IMG/VR virus record: IMGVR_UViG_3300047457_001149
Coordinates: 26,358-90,357 of that record
Source of the DNA: a virus
Length of the DNA: 64,000 nt
Reading direction: 5' to 3' (one strand)
Shown here: one piece after another, positions 17,279 through 27,327 of the stretch
How positions within the stretch are numbered: position 1 is the stretch's first letter
Layout: the number at the start of each line of letters is the position of its first letter
Translations under genes and position numbers: made by a program
The notes under the pieces: generated by a model
The model's database searches: none
The model's input: only the letters and a program-made list of their open reading frames with translations
What the model was told of the DNA's origin: nothing

Positions 17279-19336
17279 TCAGACTCCTCGCTGCTGAAGT
17301 GCCAGCTCGTCTGCGTCCGCAAGATACCGCACGGTGCGGTCGCTCACCCCGAGGTTCAGGAGCTGCCGACGCAGTTGCGCCTCGTATCCTGCCGCAGGCA
17401 GGCCGAAGTCGAGGGGGTTGGTCAGCCGCGCCGAGCTTGTCACGCCGTTGTCCGGAAACAGTGTGACGATGTCCTCCGTCTCGTAGCGGTACACCTTGCC
17501 GTCGGGCGACAGGAGCTCGTAGCTGATCGTGAACGGGTACGTCGCGGCGATGTTGACGTCAGCCTCCTTCGCGACAAGAGACAGCGCGCCAGTGTCTGGG
17601 CGAGTTCCGAACGGGGTTGCGCCGATGAAGGTCACGAGCGCCGACACGACGGTCTCCTCGCTCACCGGGAATGACGCAACAGGGTTGAACACGTCGAGCG
17701 TGTTGCGCGGGAGGATTCGCGGACGATACGGGATCGAGAAGGAGAGGTAAACGGGATGGTGGGACCGGACAAGCGGGTTGGCGCCGACCGGACGATTGAA
17801 GTCGTCGGTCACGTACGCGGAGATGGCGTCGAAGTTAACCACAGACGTGTAGGTGACTTCGAGGATCAGTCCCGTGAGGTCCGCCGCCGGCCAGCCCACT
17901 TCGACCATGGTCACCGCTTTGGTCGATTGCGCCTCCTGAGGGTTCTTGCACGTGACGTAGTAACCGAGCTCCGTGCCGGGCGCGGGAGTCGTGGCCACGG
18001 GGCTGTTTCGCCGGTCAGTGAAGCGGACGGTGCCGGTGACGAGGTCGCGGTAGGGGTCGTACTGCGCGGGGGCGCTCAGGAGCACCGCTTGCTTTACGCG
18101 GTACACCGGACGCCCGGAGAGCATGACGCGGTTGTATTCGCGGAAGCTCCGAGACGTCGTCGCGGAGGTCGTCGGGCCCCGCGTCAGCTTGTTGTTGAAG
18201 AGCGGATAGTTGTTGCCGACGCGGTAAGCGAGGGCGGGAATGGGGCTCTCTTCGTCTGTCGCGATATCAAACGGGACGCGGGCCGACACTTCAATCTCGT
18301 CTGGTCGCACCGCTGTGATGACGTATTGGAACGGAGAGTTAGGTGTACCGCTCTCGATCACCAGAGTGTCACCGACCACGACTCCGTACGCCGAGAAGGT
18401 GCCAAGCGGCAGGGCTCCGTCTCGCAGGACCGTGATCAGATTGTCCGGGCGTGGCGCGAGCGCGTTGATCTCGATGCGCTCAACAATCTCCTGCGGCTCC
18501 AGCTTGGCGTAGAGATCGACGTGCCCGCCGACGTGCAGGCGGTACCCCGACGCGGGGTCGGAGGCGATGTCGCGCTGCATCTCGGGGTCGCCGTAGCCCA
18601 CGGTGAGCAGCTGCTGGATCTCGGGGAATTGCTCGCCCCGAAGAATCGCGTCGTTGGATCGTGCGTTGATGAGCGCGCGAAGCGAGAAGGCGTTTGACGA
18701 CGTCGAGATGAACTCTGACGTCGACTGCATGTCGTCGCCGAAAGCGAAAGCCTGGGTGTTTTCGGCGTAAGAAAGGAACGGAGAGAAAGGGTCGACTCCT
18801 ACAAAGCGGCCGGCCGGCTGGTTATAGACCGCGCCTACTCGGGCTGCCGTGAGGTTGACCTGAACGACGTAATCAATCACTCGCCCCGAAGAGTCGAGAT
18901 TTGGGCGAAGCTCGCTAGAGCTGATGAAAAGGTCCGTCGTCCCGGAGATGTAGAACACCAGCTGCGGCGTCTTGAAGAACCGCGTCCGGCGCGGGATCAG
19001 TAGATCCACCTTCTGCGTAAAATGCAGCGTCACTTGGCCTTTGGCGAAGCGACCTTGATCCCGCGTCAGGTAGAAGTTGGCGAGAATCGCGTCCGCCGCG
19101 TCGCGCACGCTCTCGGCGTCACCGAGCTGCGAGATGTCACGCAGCGACAGGCGGTTCCTGAGCTCAATGAGCTGCTGACGGAGGAGCGCGTAGACCGTAG
19201 CGTGCCCGTCGACGATCGTGTTGCCGAGGACTGACCCTTGGCTGTAGTCGTGATCCGGGTTTCGTGACGTCAGGACGTCGCGTAGGAGCTGGGCGGCTTC
19301 TTCGACGTCTTCTTGGTTGATGTCGTACTCTGCCAT
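17279..19336 (-). CDS. Baseplate J-like protein
   Basis: 685 residues. The pattern matches the baseplate J family: an N-terminal helix region, then IPRRTRF (the IPxGTxF type segment) followed by FYISGT and strands, and a large middle with repeated short beta units. This is the gp6/J wedge component of contractile tails. It directly follows a gp25-like gene (three bases between), as in P2 and T4-like modules. That pair is the main evidence for a contractile tail here. Confidence 0.8.
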   Translation of the reverse strand: MAEYDINQEDVEEAAQLLRDVLTSRNPDHDYSQGSVLGNTIVDGHATVYALLRQQLIELRNRLSLRDISQLGDAESVRDAADAILANFYLTRDQGRFAKGQVTLHFTQKVDLLIPRRTRFFKTPQLVFYISGTTDLFISSSELRPNLDSSGRVIDYVVQVNLTAARVGAVYNQPAGRFVGVDPFSPFLSYAENTQAFAFGDDMQSTSEFISTSSNAFSLRALINARSNDAILRGEQFPEIQQLLTVGYGDPEMQRDIASDPASGYRLHVGGHVDLYAKLEPQEIVERIEINALAPRPDNLITVLRDGALPLGTFSAYGVVVGDTLVIESGTPNSPFQYVITAVRPDEIEVSARVPFDIATDEESPIPALAYRVGNNYPLFNNKLTRGPTTSATTSRSFREYNRVMLSGRPVYRVKQAVLLSAPAQYDPYRDLVTGTVRFTDRRNSPVATTPAPGTELGYYVTCKNPQEAQSTKAVTMVEVGWPAADLTGLILEVTYTSVVNFDAISAYVTDDFNRPVGANPLVRSHHPVYLSFSIPYRPRILPRNTLDVFNPVASFPVSEETVVSALVTFIGATPFGTRPDTGALSLVAKEADVNIAATYPFTISYELLSPDGKVYRYETEDIVTLFPDNGVTSSARLTNPLDFGLPAAGYEAQLRRQLLNLGVSDRTVRYLADADELALQQRGV

Positions 19337-19339
19337 GGC

Positions 19340-19783
19340 CTAGCCAATCCTCGCGTACGGAATGAGAACAGGGAGGGTGCTCTGCGCGCTGTTTGTCAGG
19401 CGCACCCAAATGTCGAACGCGTTGTCGCTGAGCTGTGTGAACCTCGTAAGGCTCACGGTCTGCAGCGTTTCGGTGTCCGGCAAGTTCCGCCGGAACCGCT
19501 GCATTTGTTTCAGCTGTGTCGTAGCGTCATCGATGTACTCCAGCACGGCGGTCTGCACGGTGCCAAGATCGACGACGTTGTTAGACAGAAGGTACGGGAA
19601 GTTGGTGCCCTCTGTTTGGCGCCACGGATGAGAGCCCTTAGGGGTCAAGAACAACATCAGCCACTGGTCGGCGAGCTTCTGTATCCCCTCCACCCGGATC
19701 GGGTTGCCGAAGCCGAGCGTGAAGTTTCCGAGCGCACGCTGTTGCGCTGGGTCGATGAGCTGGATGTGAAGATCTTTCGACAT
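19340..19783 (-). CDS. gp25/W-like baseplate wedge protein
   Basis: 147 residues from ATG 19783, which overlaps the upstream stop (TGATG); a longer frame to 19807 lacks support. The middle has the gp25-type run: GIQKLADQWLMLFLTPKGSHPWRQTEGTNFPYLL in shape (two helices, then a Pro-rich GT turn). The family forms part of the baseplate wedge with lysozyme-like fold. Order with the J-like gene supports the call; the identity is moderate because the motif is loose. Confidence 0.65.
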   Translation of the reverse strand: MSKDLHIQLIDPAQQRALGNFTLGFGNPIRVEGIQKLADQWLMLFLTPKGSHPWRQTEGTNFPYLLSNNVVDLGTVQTAVLEYIDDATTQLKQMQRFRRNLPDTETLQTVSLTRFTQLSDNAFDIWVRLTNSAQSTLPVLIPYARIG

Positions 19784-21045
19784 CAGTACGGAGTCCCGTC
19801 GCCCCAAACGCCTCGCGAATAGTCGTAGACGTGCGGCTCAAAGTTAGAGACTTGCGGGAAGATAGGCGTAACTGTCTGCGCGCCTCGGTTGGTCGTAGCA
19901 GCGCGAACGCCAGTCTGCGCGGCTTCCGAGTGGGCCATTCTTTCGCGGCTGACGAACAGTTCTCGGCGTGACTGCCCCTGCATGTCCGAGGACCTCTCGG
20001 GCGCAGCGAGCCTCAGATACGCCCCCATGGCAATCGCCGTTTGCCCCGCTGTGTCCAGCTGTCCGATTGCTACCCGTGCTTCATCTCGCGCGGCGAGCGC
20101 CCGAGGAGCTTCGGCGGTTCGGAATATCTCCGTTGCCAGGTCGTAGCTGCCCTCGGTGTCGATCTGCACCAGCATGGGTTCGTCGTCCGTCCGGTAGTAC
20201 TGGAACGGGCTCTTGGTTTGATTGCGCCACGCGCCGTTTGAAAAGTTGAGCAACTTATCTACCGCAAGCGTCTGCCCGGCGGTGTAAACCGTAGCCAGCA
20301 CCCCAGGGGTGGCGGTGTTGTCGAAGTTTCTCCGGATTTCTGGAAAGGCCACGTAAAGTTTGGCCAGTAGAACGACTAGTGTGTCGATTTGAGGATCGGT
20401 GTACGGCAGCTCGAAGTACTCGCGCACAAGGCCGCGCAGGTAGTCCGCGCGAAGGATTCCCAAGGCGCCTTCCAGCCCAACGAAGATTGCGTCGTCGTGC
20501 CTTGCGGGGATGGTCGTCGTTTTGTAGTCGAGCGCGGGTCCTACAGAAATGTTTCCCAGCCGATCGATCAGAAAGTGATACGCCGGCCCTGCCCCTCGCG
20601 TCGTCATGTTCTGCGGCGTCACTGCCTGCTTCTCTGCTGAATTCGTAAAGTCATCGAGTTCGGCAGAGACGAGCACGTTCGCGTCGTCGGGGTGGGGAGC
20701 GACGCCGTGCGGGGCCTGCCTCTGCGTGCGAATTGTCCGGTTTTGACGCGAGGTGAAGCGGCGGCGATCCAGCTCCAGCCCGTAGGCGCAGACGACGATC
20801 TGTCGGATGGTTCGCGGCTCTTCGTCGTCCGGCGGGATTACGTGCGCCGGGTGCGCGTTCAGGTAAGAAAATTGAATCGTCTCTTGAAAACCGATGTCGC
20901 TGAGCAGGCGCGGTGGGGTGCCAGTGTTGCCAACGCGCGGCTCCAGATTGGCGTACTGCGTGACGGTCCGCCTCTGATCGTTCGACCGGCGACTGAGCGC
21001 CGCGACGATCGAGTCTATGCCGGCGGCGGGCGAGGGATCAGGCAT
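19783..21045 (-). CDS. Baseplate-operon protein with degenerate amidase_2/PGRP-like domain
   Basis: 420 residues. Residues ~80-240 follow the N-acetylmuramoyl-L-alanine amidase type 2 order: IVVCAYG (where active enzymes have VVHxS/T), AYHFLIDRLGNISVGP (Tyr156, like Tyr46 of T7 lysozyme), then IFVGLEGALG, and a late helix TLVVLLAKLY. The first zinc His is replaced by Cys86, and no H...C pair follows at the end. It is therefore probably inactive as an amidase and may bind peptidoglycan or serve as structure. It sits between sigma factor and gp25-like gene. Confidence 0.6.
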   Translation of the reverse strand: MPDPSPAAGIDSIVAALSRRSNDQRRTVTQYANLEPRVGNTGTPPRLLSDIGFQETIQFSYLNAHPAHVIPPDDEEPRTIRQIVVCAYGLELDRRRFTSRQNRTIRTQRQAPHGVAPHPDDANVLVSAELDDFTNSAEKQAVTPQNMTTRGAGPAYHFLIDRLGNISVGPALDYKTTTIPARHDDAIFVGLEGALGILRADYLRGLVREYFELPYTDPQIDTLVVLLAKLYVAFPEIRRNFDNTATPGVLATVYTAGQTLAVDKLLNFSNGAWRNQTKSPFQYYRTDDEPMLVQIDTEGSYDLATEIFRTAEAPRALAARDEARVAIGQLDTAGQTAIAMGAYLRLAAPERSSDMQGQSRRELFVSRERMAHSEAAQTGVRAATTNRGAQTVTPIFPQVSNFEPHVYDYSRGVWGDGTPY

Positions 21046-21049
21046 GCAG

Positions 21050-21748
21050 CTATCGTAGCCGCTGCGCCTTTTCGAGCAAGGCTTTGATCTGATTGAGCTG
21101 GTAGGACAGTTGTCCCTGCGTCAGCCCGGTCTCGTGCATGATGCCGGCGGCGTTCTTTACGGCGTTACCGTTGTAGCCCGTTCGCATCTCAAAGATCTTC
21201 TTCTGCACCGGCGTCATGTCGTGGTAGGCGAGGTGCACGACCTCCGGGTCGTCCATGTACATCATGAAGGCGGGCCCGTCCCCTGACTCCATGTACTCGC
21301 GCTTCCCGACGAGCTCGACGACGCTCTGCAGCCGTTTCGGAGGCAGCCGCATGTGGTCGGCGATCTCGTCAATCGACGGTGGTCTGCCGTGCATGTCTTC
21401 CAGCTGGCTTTTTGCCTTGACGTAGTTGTTGAAGAGGAGCCGCTTCTGCTCTGGCACGGACACCGACGACTGCCGCGCGTAAGCGGTGCGCGAGAGCTTT
21501 TGGAGCTGGTTGGTGACGTGCGTCGAGAGCGCGGTCCCGGCGTTCGGGTTGTAGGTCTCGAACGCCTTGATCGCCAGCAGTTTGGCCTCGTTCTCCAGCA
21601 TCGTCTGCGGAAGGATGTTGCTCCAGCGCGAGCTCTCGCGTCTGATGACTGGCGCCATCTGCTTGAGCAGCGCTTCCAGGTCCTGCTGGGACCGCGTCTG
21701 CTTCCACTTCTTCCAGAGCTCTAGGTCTTTGCTCTTCGTGTCGTCCAT
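21050..21748 (-). CDS. Sigma70-family-like sigma factor (phage)
   Basis: 232 residues. Residues ~30-95 resemble sigma region 2 (FETYNPNAGTALSTHVTNQL, cf. GxxFSTYAxxxI). Residues ~105-145 resemble region 3 (ED-GRPPSIDEIADHM), and residues ~178-230 resemble region 4 (MTPVQKKIFEMRTGY... with a terminal helix-turn-helix). It would direct host RNA polymerase to phage promoters. A GAGG ribosome site lies seven bases before ATG 21748. It is embedded in the structural operon, so it is made with late proteins and may act in a feed-forward loop or be packaged; both are inference. Confidence 0.78.
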   Translation of the reverse strand: MDDTKSKDLELWKKWKQTRSQQDLEALLKQMAPVIRRESSRWSNILPQTMLENEAKLLAIKAFETYNPNAGTALSTHVTNQLQKLSRTAYARQSSVSVPEQKRLLFNNYVKAKSQLEDMHGRPPSIDEIADHMRLPPKRLQSVVELVGKREYMESGDGPAFMMYMDDPEVVHLAYHDMTPVQKKIFEMRTGYNGNAVKNAAGIMHETGLTQGQLSYQLNQIKALLEKAQRLR

Positions 21749-21756
21749 GGCCGGCC

Positions 21757-24700
21757 TCAGGTCGTGGGACTGAGAAGGTTGCGCACCCGATCTCGGTAGA
21801 GCTCCAAGAGCGTGTCCCAGTTTGCGCGAGTTTCAGGATATTCGCCTGCGACGCCTTTGTTTTCCGCCGTCGGCAGAATCTCGGGTCCAGTCGTGTATCC
21901 TCGTTCAGCCTCAGCCGGGGGCTGCCCTGGTCCGAGTCGCAGCCTAAAGATTCGTCCGTAGTAAGTGGCGGAGGCGCGGCTCACGTTGCCTCGCGTCTGC
22001 GTCCCGTCGGCGTTCTGCCGGGTGACATCCTGCAAGCGCAAGCGCCCGTACGCGAGCTCAGTTTGAGGGTCGGCTACGAGGCCCGCGCGCAGCAACTCAT
22101 TGATCGTGCGGCCGCCGTGCCAGAATCGAATGTAGTCTTCCAGGCTGCACGCGGGGCGTGACGCCAGTTGCATGGCGATGTGGTAGTTATCAAAGGCCTC
22201 CGCGTACGCCGTTCCCGGGCGAGGGCTGATCGGCCCCAGGTCTTCAAGGTTGTTCTCTGCTGGAGTGGCCTCGGCAGTGTCCGCGGCCGCGGCGGCAGCT
22301 TGCGGCTGAGCTTGCGTCCCGTCCCCCGAAAGAATCTCTCGAACTTCCTGCGGCGTTACGGCGTTCGTCAAGCGGACGGGAATGTTAGGCAAACCCGCAA
22401 TGTCGCTGTGGCGCGCTTGCGCATTCCTGTCTCCCTGCGTAGCCGGTCCAGCTTCCGGCATTGAGGTGGCTGTGCGCGCCTGTTCCTGTCGCGCGGCCCG
22501 CGCGGCAGCTTGGTTATCGATGATCGTCGAGTACGTGTCGCCCGTAATGACGATGTCTTCGCCACGGATGCCCTTGGAGAAAGTCAGCACGGCGTCCCAG
22601 CGAAAGCAGGCGAGCGTGCGCCGGGGAGGTTGTCCCCCGTAGAGAAGTTTTTGGTAGAACTCTTCCGCTTTTGAGTCATCTTGGATGACTGCGCGGATCT
22701 CATCGATGATTTCAGCCGGGGCGGAGGTGACGCGCCCGTTGAAGCGCGCGGCGTCGAGCCTTACGTCGTAAATGAACTCTTGGATCGTGCGGCAGAACTG
22801 CATTCGAACGACGGTCGACATCGAGGCCCCGCCCGTACCCGCGTTGGCCGAGTGACTGACGCCGACGACGTAGCCTACCGAGTGCATGCCCGTGCGCTGG
22901 CTGTCAAACAGCATCGCCGGGAAGCCGACGACGAGATACGGGTTGAACCGCAAGTTTGCCCCGGCGGAGCGCTGCGCGTAGCGCTGCTTCAGGTACTCAT
23001 ACTGCGCGTACAGCTTGAAGAGTTCGGAGAATTCTTCTCCTTGTTGGACCGCTTCTGTTGAAGACAGCGCGCCTACGCCTTCCCCGGTCGGAGCTGTCGC
23101 CCCCGTCGCGGTGGCATCCGTAATGTTTATCGAGAGCAGCTGCGCGTTCTCTGGCGGAAACAAGGGCTTCTGGTAAGCCGTCGCAATCGGCGCGCGAAAT
23201 TCAGTCAGAGCTGGGAGCTGGTTAGCGTCAATGAGGCGCTTCACGCGCGTGAAGTAGGTGCTCAAACTGCGCGTGCGCGCGATACCGGCAGAGAGCCCCC
23301 CAGCGTAGTAATTGATGTAGCCGAGGTGCATGTAGAAGAGGTCAGGCCGAATCCCGCCCAAGCGATCCCAGTAGCTCGACGCATACACGCCGCCATCAAT
23401 CAAGATCTGAGCGAGTGCCGGAGGGGCGCGCCCCGTAAGCATCGTTTGCAGCGCGGCCATGTATGAAGAGTTAGAGCTGAACATCGCCCACATGTTCGTG
23501 AGCGCGTCGTCGAAGCTAGTACCGGCGACAAAAGCTCTAGGCGGCGTAGCCCAGGGATTGACCGTCCACGCCCGGGCGGGATACGTGCGGTATTGACGCT
23601 GATTCGCAATCGCCCACGAAACGAAAGTTTTGCAGCCGGTCTCCGTGAATACGATCCACGTAAAACCGAACGCGGCAGCAGTCATCTGATCCTGCGTCAA
23701 ACCGTTGAAAGGCGCTTCGCGAGACAAGCGGTCTCGAATCGCCACGGTCAGCATAGCGAGCCGGGTGTCGAGGTTGTGCACCGGAAGCCAGCGTGGCGGG
23801 AACCCGTCGCGGTTAGGCCGCCCCCGCCTTGGCGGGCTCCCTGAGGGACGGCTTGGCGGGAAGTCAGGGTTTTCGCGCATGGGCCACGGCGCTGTCGCTT
23901 CCGGCGGCACGAAGCGCGCCGGGTCAAGCCCCGAACCGCGCTGAAGGCAGTCGCGGACAACGTTCGACCCGCCGACTGTCAGCCGCGTGACCGTTCGTCC
24001 GCGCTCGGCGCCGCCAATCAGGACTTGAGCGGGCACGGCATAGGCCGGCATCGACGAGGCGTCTCCAACGCCCCCTGCGCGCCGCGTCTCGGGGGTAGTA
24101 GTGGCCGCCTGAGACCCGGGCAAAGGGGCTCCGGTCGGCGGTGTGGCGGCTCCGCCGGCGGCGACGGCGGCTCCGGCCGCGCCCTGAGGTGTCGACGGCG
24201 TTCCTGCTCGAAGGACGCCCTGCCCGGGGGTAGTCACAATGAAGGGTTGCTGCGCGGCCGCCACAGACGCGGTCAAAGGCGTCGGGGCGGGGGCTTGATA
24301 GGGGGCTTGGGTATTCGCGGGAGTGGCTCCTGTTGATCGCCCCTGGTTGGCAAACTGCTGGAGCATCTGAAACCACGACGGAAGCTCTGCGCGGGATGTG
24401 ACGGGGCCTTTGAAAAACTCTTCCGGCCAGATCAGCAGGTTACGCCCCGACTCTCCACCGTGCTCAGAGGGGCTGATCTGCGCTTCCTGCAGCTGCCCGA
24501 CCTTATGGTGCAAGATTGCGTTTGCTTCTTCCGGCCAACCCACTGTGAGCGCGTGCAGCATGAACTCCGCGTTCGGGCCCTGCGCGCGAAGCGATCGCGC
24601 CATCACGCTGTCATTGATGTAAACGCGCGTCGGTTGGTTGATGTACGACTCATCGAAGGTCCAGGAGTCGATCATCGACGGCATGATGACGTTGCACGCA

Positions 24701-26190
24701 GGAGTTTCGCCGAAGAAGAAATTTGGCTTCACGAAGTACTGAGCCAAGCGGATTGGCTCAGTGGTCTCCGCTACTGCGATGTCCGCCACGTTGTTTGCGG
24801 CGCGAGCGAGCATGTCGTCTCGCACGCGGTTGACGTACTCGGTGGTGATTTCGGCGTCTGTTTGTTGTTGCGCACGCTCAGTAGCTGCTCGTATCTCGTC
24901 TTCGCTGCGAAAAGAGTTGATGACTTCGCTCTGCCCAACGCTGTTCGACAGCAAGCGCTGCGCGGCGGCCGGCAGCGATGGAAGCCCTGCGATGGGCCGT
25001 GCTGCTTGCTCTCGCAGGGCGGCGTCTCGCTGAGCCGCCGCAGCGGCGGCCGTTTCTTGACGAGCTTGCACCGCGCCGATCGCTTGTCGGAGAAATGGGT
25101 CAGTCGCCTCGTCGTTAGTTCGCGCTTGCCCTCGCCTGTACGTCGTAAGGGGATCGAGGGGCGACAAGGGGCGTAGGATTTTACCTTCTTCAGGCTGGTT
25201 GGGAGCCAAGGGAGACAGCTTGACACGAACGCACACGGGGTTCGTGATCATCGCGATCTCCATGTAGACGAGCGAGAGGACTTGTTGGAGCGTGTTCCAG
25301 ACCGGGCCGGAAGACCCCGTCTGCGCCGAAATCTGCCGTTGCATAGCGACCAGCGCCTGGTCGTTTCTCGCGGCGTTAAAGATCGGGAAGACGCCCTTAC
25401 GGTCGTTGAGCTTGTCCGCGTCTTCCAAAAGAGGCAGGCGCACCCAGCGGTTTTGAAAGCGGGTCTTACGAATGTGCCGCGCGAAGAAGTTCATCATCGG
25501 CACGGCACGGCGCTCAATCGGCACTTGCGTAGAGATGACGCCCTTGATCACGTTGGTCACAAGTTCGTAGGCGCACAGGATCTCTGCGGTTCCCTCCGGC
25601 GTGTTTGGGTCCGGCGTGGCCTGAATTGTCGTGGTCGCCCCGATGGCTCGACCGCTGGCGTCGTAGCGTACGGACGCTGTTTGCGCTTGGGCGCTCGTCG
25701 TAAGAAGGCCTTGGTGAAAGAGGGCGTAAGGGTAAAGCAAGCCGGGGACAGAGAGCGCTTGAGTCATCATCGTCGGGTCCCGCGACGCGACGATGTCGTC
25801 GACATTCGTCATGAAGAAGAAGTAAAGCTGCTGGAAGATATGGATGTGCGCGAGGCAGCTGAACGCTACTGTCCGCGAACCGGTAGACGACGAGAAGTGC
25901 CAGCCGACGATTTCGCCGTCCACCAACAGGCGGAACTTAGGCTTGTCCTCGGCCCAGTAATCTAGGTAGAAGATCTGCACGGGAATGCGGTCTTCCGTGC
26001 CGAGGCGTTGAATCGCGGGATCGGGCAGGCAGTAGATTGTGAAGCTCGGGACTTGCCAAACCTGCGAGTCCACTTGCCACCCCATGACGGGGACCTCTAC
26101 GCCGTTGATGTAGCAGACCCAGGCCCCCGCGTAGTGCGGGACGTCTGAGAAAACTGCTCCGGATCGCGTCGCGGTGGGGTCAAAGGACAT
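21757..26190 (-). CDS. Giant baseplate hub-like protein, 1477 aa
   Basis: 1477 residues. The first ~130 residues have the hub pattern (INGVEVPVMGWQVD..., LLVDGEIVGWHFSSS, TVAFSCLAH), like gp27/VgrG/D-type domains that introduce a local coordinate strand set. A middle region of ~90 residues is an Ala/Pro/Thr/Gln-rich linker (around 660-750). The third part is helical with FTETGCKTF and long aromatic segments; a glycan-cleaving function was considered but no catalytic set is certain. The end is again beta plus Ala/Gln-rich linker. Hub with fused domains is the best call. Confidence 0.65.
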   Translation of the reverse strand: MSFDPTATRSGAVFSDVPHYAGAWVCYINGVEVPVMGWQVDSQVWQVPSFTIYCLPDPAIQRLGTEDRIPVQIFYLDYWAEDKPKFRLLVDGEIVGWHFSSSTGSRTVAFSCLAHIHIFQQLYFFFMTNVDDIVASRDPTMMTQALSVPGLLYPYALFHQGLLTTSAQAQTASVRYDASGRAIGATTTIQATPDPNTPEGTAEILCAYELVTNVIKGVISTQVPIERRAVPMMNFFARHIRKTRFQNRWVRLPLLEDADKLNDRKGVFPIFNAARNDQALVAMQRQISAQTGSSGPVWNTLQQVLSLVYMEIAMITNPVCVRVKLSPLAPNQPEEGKILRPLSPLDPLTTYRRGQARTNDEATDPFLRQAIGAVQARQETAAAAAAQRDAALREQAARPIAGLPSLPAAAQRLLSNSVGQSEVINSFRSEDEIRAATERAQQQTDAEITTEYVNRVRDDMLARAANNVADIAVAETTEPIRLAQYFVKPNFFFGETPACNVIMPSMIDSWTFDESYINQPTRVYINDSVMARSLRAQGPNAEFMLHALTVGWPEEANAILHHKVGQLQEAQISPSEHGGESGRNLLIWPEEFFKGPVTSRAELPSWFQMLQQFANQGRSTGATPANTQAPYQAPAPTPLTASVAAAQQPFIVTTPGQGVLRAGTPSTPQGAAGAAVAAGGAATPPTGAPLPGSQAATTTPETRRAGGVGDASSMPAYAVPAQVLIGGAERGRTVTRLTVGGSNVVRDCLQRGSGLDPARFVPPEATAPWPMRENPDFPPSRPSGSPPRRGRPNRDGFPPRWLPVHNLDTRLAMLTVAIRDRLSREAPFNGLTQDQMTAAAFGFTWIVFTETGCKTFVSWAIANQRQYRTYPARAWTVNPWATPPRAFVAGTSFDDALTNMWAMFSSNSSYMAALQTMLTGRAPPALAQILIDGGVYASSYWDRLGGIRPDLFYMHLGYINYYAGGLSAGIARTRSLSTYFTRVKRLIDANQLPALTEFRAPIATAYQKPLFPPENAQLLSINITDATATGATAPTGEGVGALSSTEAVQQGEEFSELFKLYAQYEYLKQRYAQRSAGANLRFNPYLVVGFPAMLFDSQRTGMHSVGYVVGVSHSANAGTGGASMSTVVRMQFCRTIQEFIYDVRLDAARFNGRVTSAPAEIIDEIRAVIQDDSKAEEFYQKLLYGGQPPRRTLACFRWDAVLTFSKGIRGEDIVITGDTYSTIIDNQAAARAARQEQARTATSMPEAGPATQGDRNAQARHSDIAGLPNIPVRLTNAVTPQEVREILSGDGTQAQPQAAAAAADTAEATPAENNLEDLGPISPRPGTAYAEAFDNYHIAMQLASRPACSLEDYIRFWHGGRTINELLRAGLVADPQTELAYGRLRLQDVTRQNADGTQTRGNVSRASATYYGRIFRLRLGPGQPPAEAERGYTTGPEILPTAENKGVAGEYPETRANWDTLLELYRDRVRNLLSPTT

Positions 26191-26202
26191 GACCCTCTGA
26201 TG

Positions 26203-27327
26203 TTACTCTGCGAGCGGGATTGCGTATAGGAGCGCGGCGGCGACGGCGCCCAGCCGGTTGCTGGCGCCTTGAGATTCCCAAGCGCGCAGGAGGAGCTCCG
26301 CTTCTTCTGGGAGTGCTTGTCCGATAGCGACGAGCTCCCGAAGGAAAAGCTCAAACAGCGGCGCGACGGGGGCCACGCTTTCGTAGGCTGTCTCAGGGCT
26401 CACCAGGTCCTTTGCTTGTAGGCGAGAGACCTCCGCGCGCAGGCGCGCAGCGTCCGGCAGATACCCGGCGATAGAGGCGAGACTAGACACTTGAACGGCG
26501 TAAAAGAGCAATACGGCGAACGAGGCGGTCGACTGCGGAGGGCGCAGCGCGTTGAGGGCGGCTTGCCGGAACGTCTCGGTGAGGGCGCGCGCATTTGAGT
26601 AGTCGAGGTTCGTCAGCTGAAGGGCGGCGTCGCGGGTAGTGGTCTGGTCGAAGACTGGGTTAAACGACCAGGCGTACGTTCTAGTGGCGATGAGCGCGCT
26701 AGAGCTCTTAAAGCCGACTTCTACAGACACGTCTACGGGCTCGTCTTCTGGAAAATGGCGACGCGAGCTGACGTTTAGTGAAAGAAGAGAAGAGATCAGA
26801 AAGGACGAGCCGGAAAAGTCAGGGCGAACGAAGCCGGTGAAGCTGTCATAAGCCACGCTACCGTCTATGACGACTTGCGCGCTCTCAATGCTGAGCGGAC
26901 TGCTGGTGCTGACTGTCAGCAGGACCGGCGAAGTAGGAGAAACTTGCGTCGCTCCCGGCGTTGGACTTCTCGCAAGTAGGAGCGCGTCGCCAGCGAGGTG
27001 TGACCGCGCGACGGTCAGGGTGGAGGTGGCGCTGTCTGCGTAGGTTGTCGTAAAAATGAACGCCTCGCCTTGGACGGCGGGCGAGGTGAGCTGCAGCTGC
27101 ACGTCCAAGACCGTTCCTGAGTAGGCGACGGCGACAGAGAAGGTGGGGTGCAGAAAGGTCGTTACGCCGTTAACGGCGGTGTAGATCACTCCAGTCCCGG
27201 CGCGACTTACAGACAGTGTCCGACTGCCTGGAGTAGAAAGCGGCGAGATCCCCTCAACTCGTATTGACCAAGTGGGGGAGCGATCGACGAGGAGCTTGTC
27301 GGGCGGGGTTTGAGTGAGGGTGGTCAT
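26203..27327 (-). CDS. Virion protein with Ig-like beta N-terminus, 374 aa
   Basis: 374 residues. Residues ~15-215 are beta-rich Ser/Thr/Val sequence with tandem Ig-like character; residues ~225-374 are helical (DAALQLTNLDYSNARALTETF..., then Ala/Leu-rich helices). Context between hub and tail genes suggests a baseplate component. It overlaps its upstream neighbour by four bases. Confidence 0.7.
   Translation of the reverse strand: MTTLTQTPPDKLLVDRSPTWSIRVEGISPLSTPGSRTLSVSRAGTGVIYTAVNGVTTFLHPTFSVAVAYSGTVLDVQLQLTSPAVQGEAFIFTTTYADSATSTLTVARSHLAGDALLLARSPTPGATQVSPTSPVLLTVSTSSPLSIESAQVVIDGSVAYDSFTGFVRPDFSGSSFLISSLLSLNVSSRRHFPEDEPVDVSVEVGFKSSSALIATRTYAWSFNPVFDQTTTRDAALQLTNLDYSNARALTETFRQAALNALRPPQSTASFAVLLFYAVQVSSLASIAGYLPDAARLRAEVSRLQAKDLVSPETAYESVAPVAPLFELFLRELVAIGQALPEEAELLLRAWESQGASNRLGAVAAALLYAIPLAE

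Noticed and set aside
21757-26190. Lytic transglycosylase domain in the hub-like protein (FTETGCKTF)
   Set aside because: Only one Glu fits; the following motifs of transglycosylases were not found.
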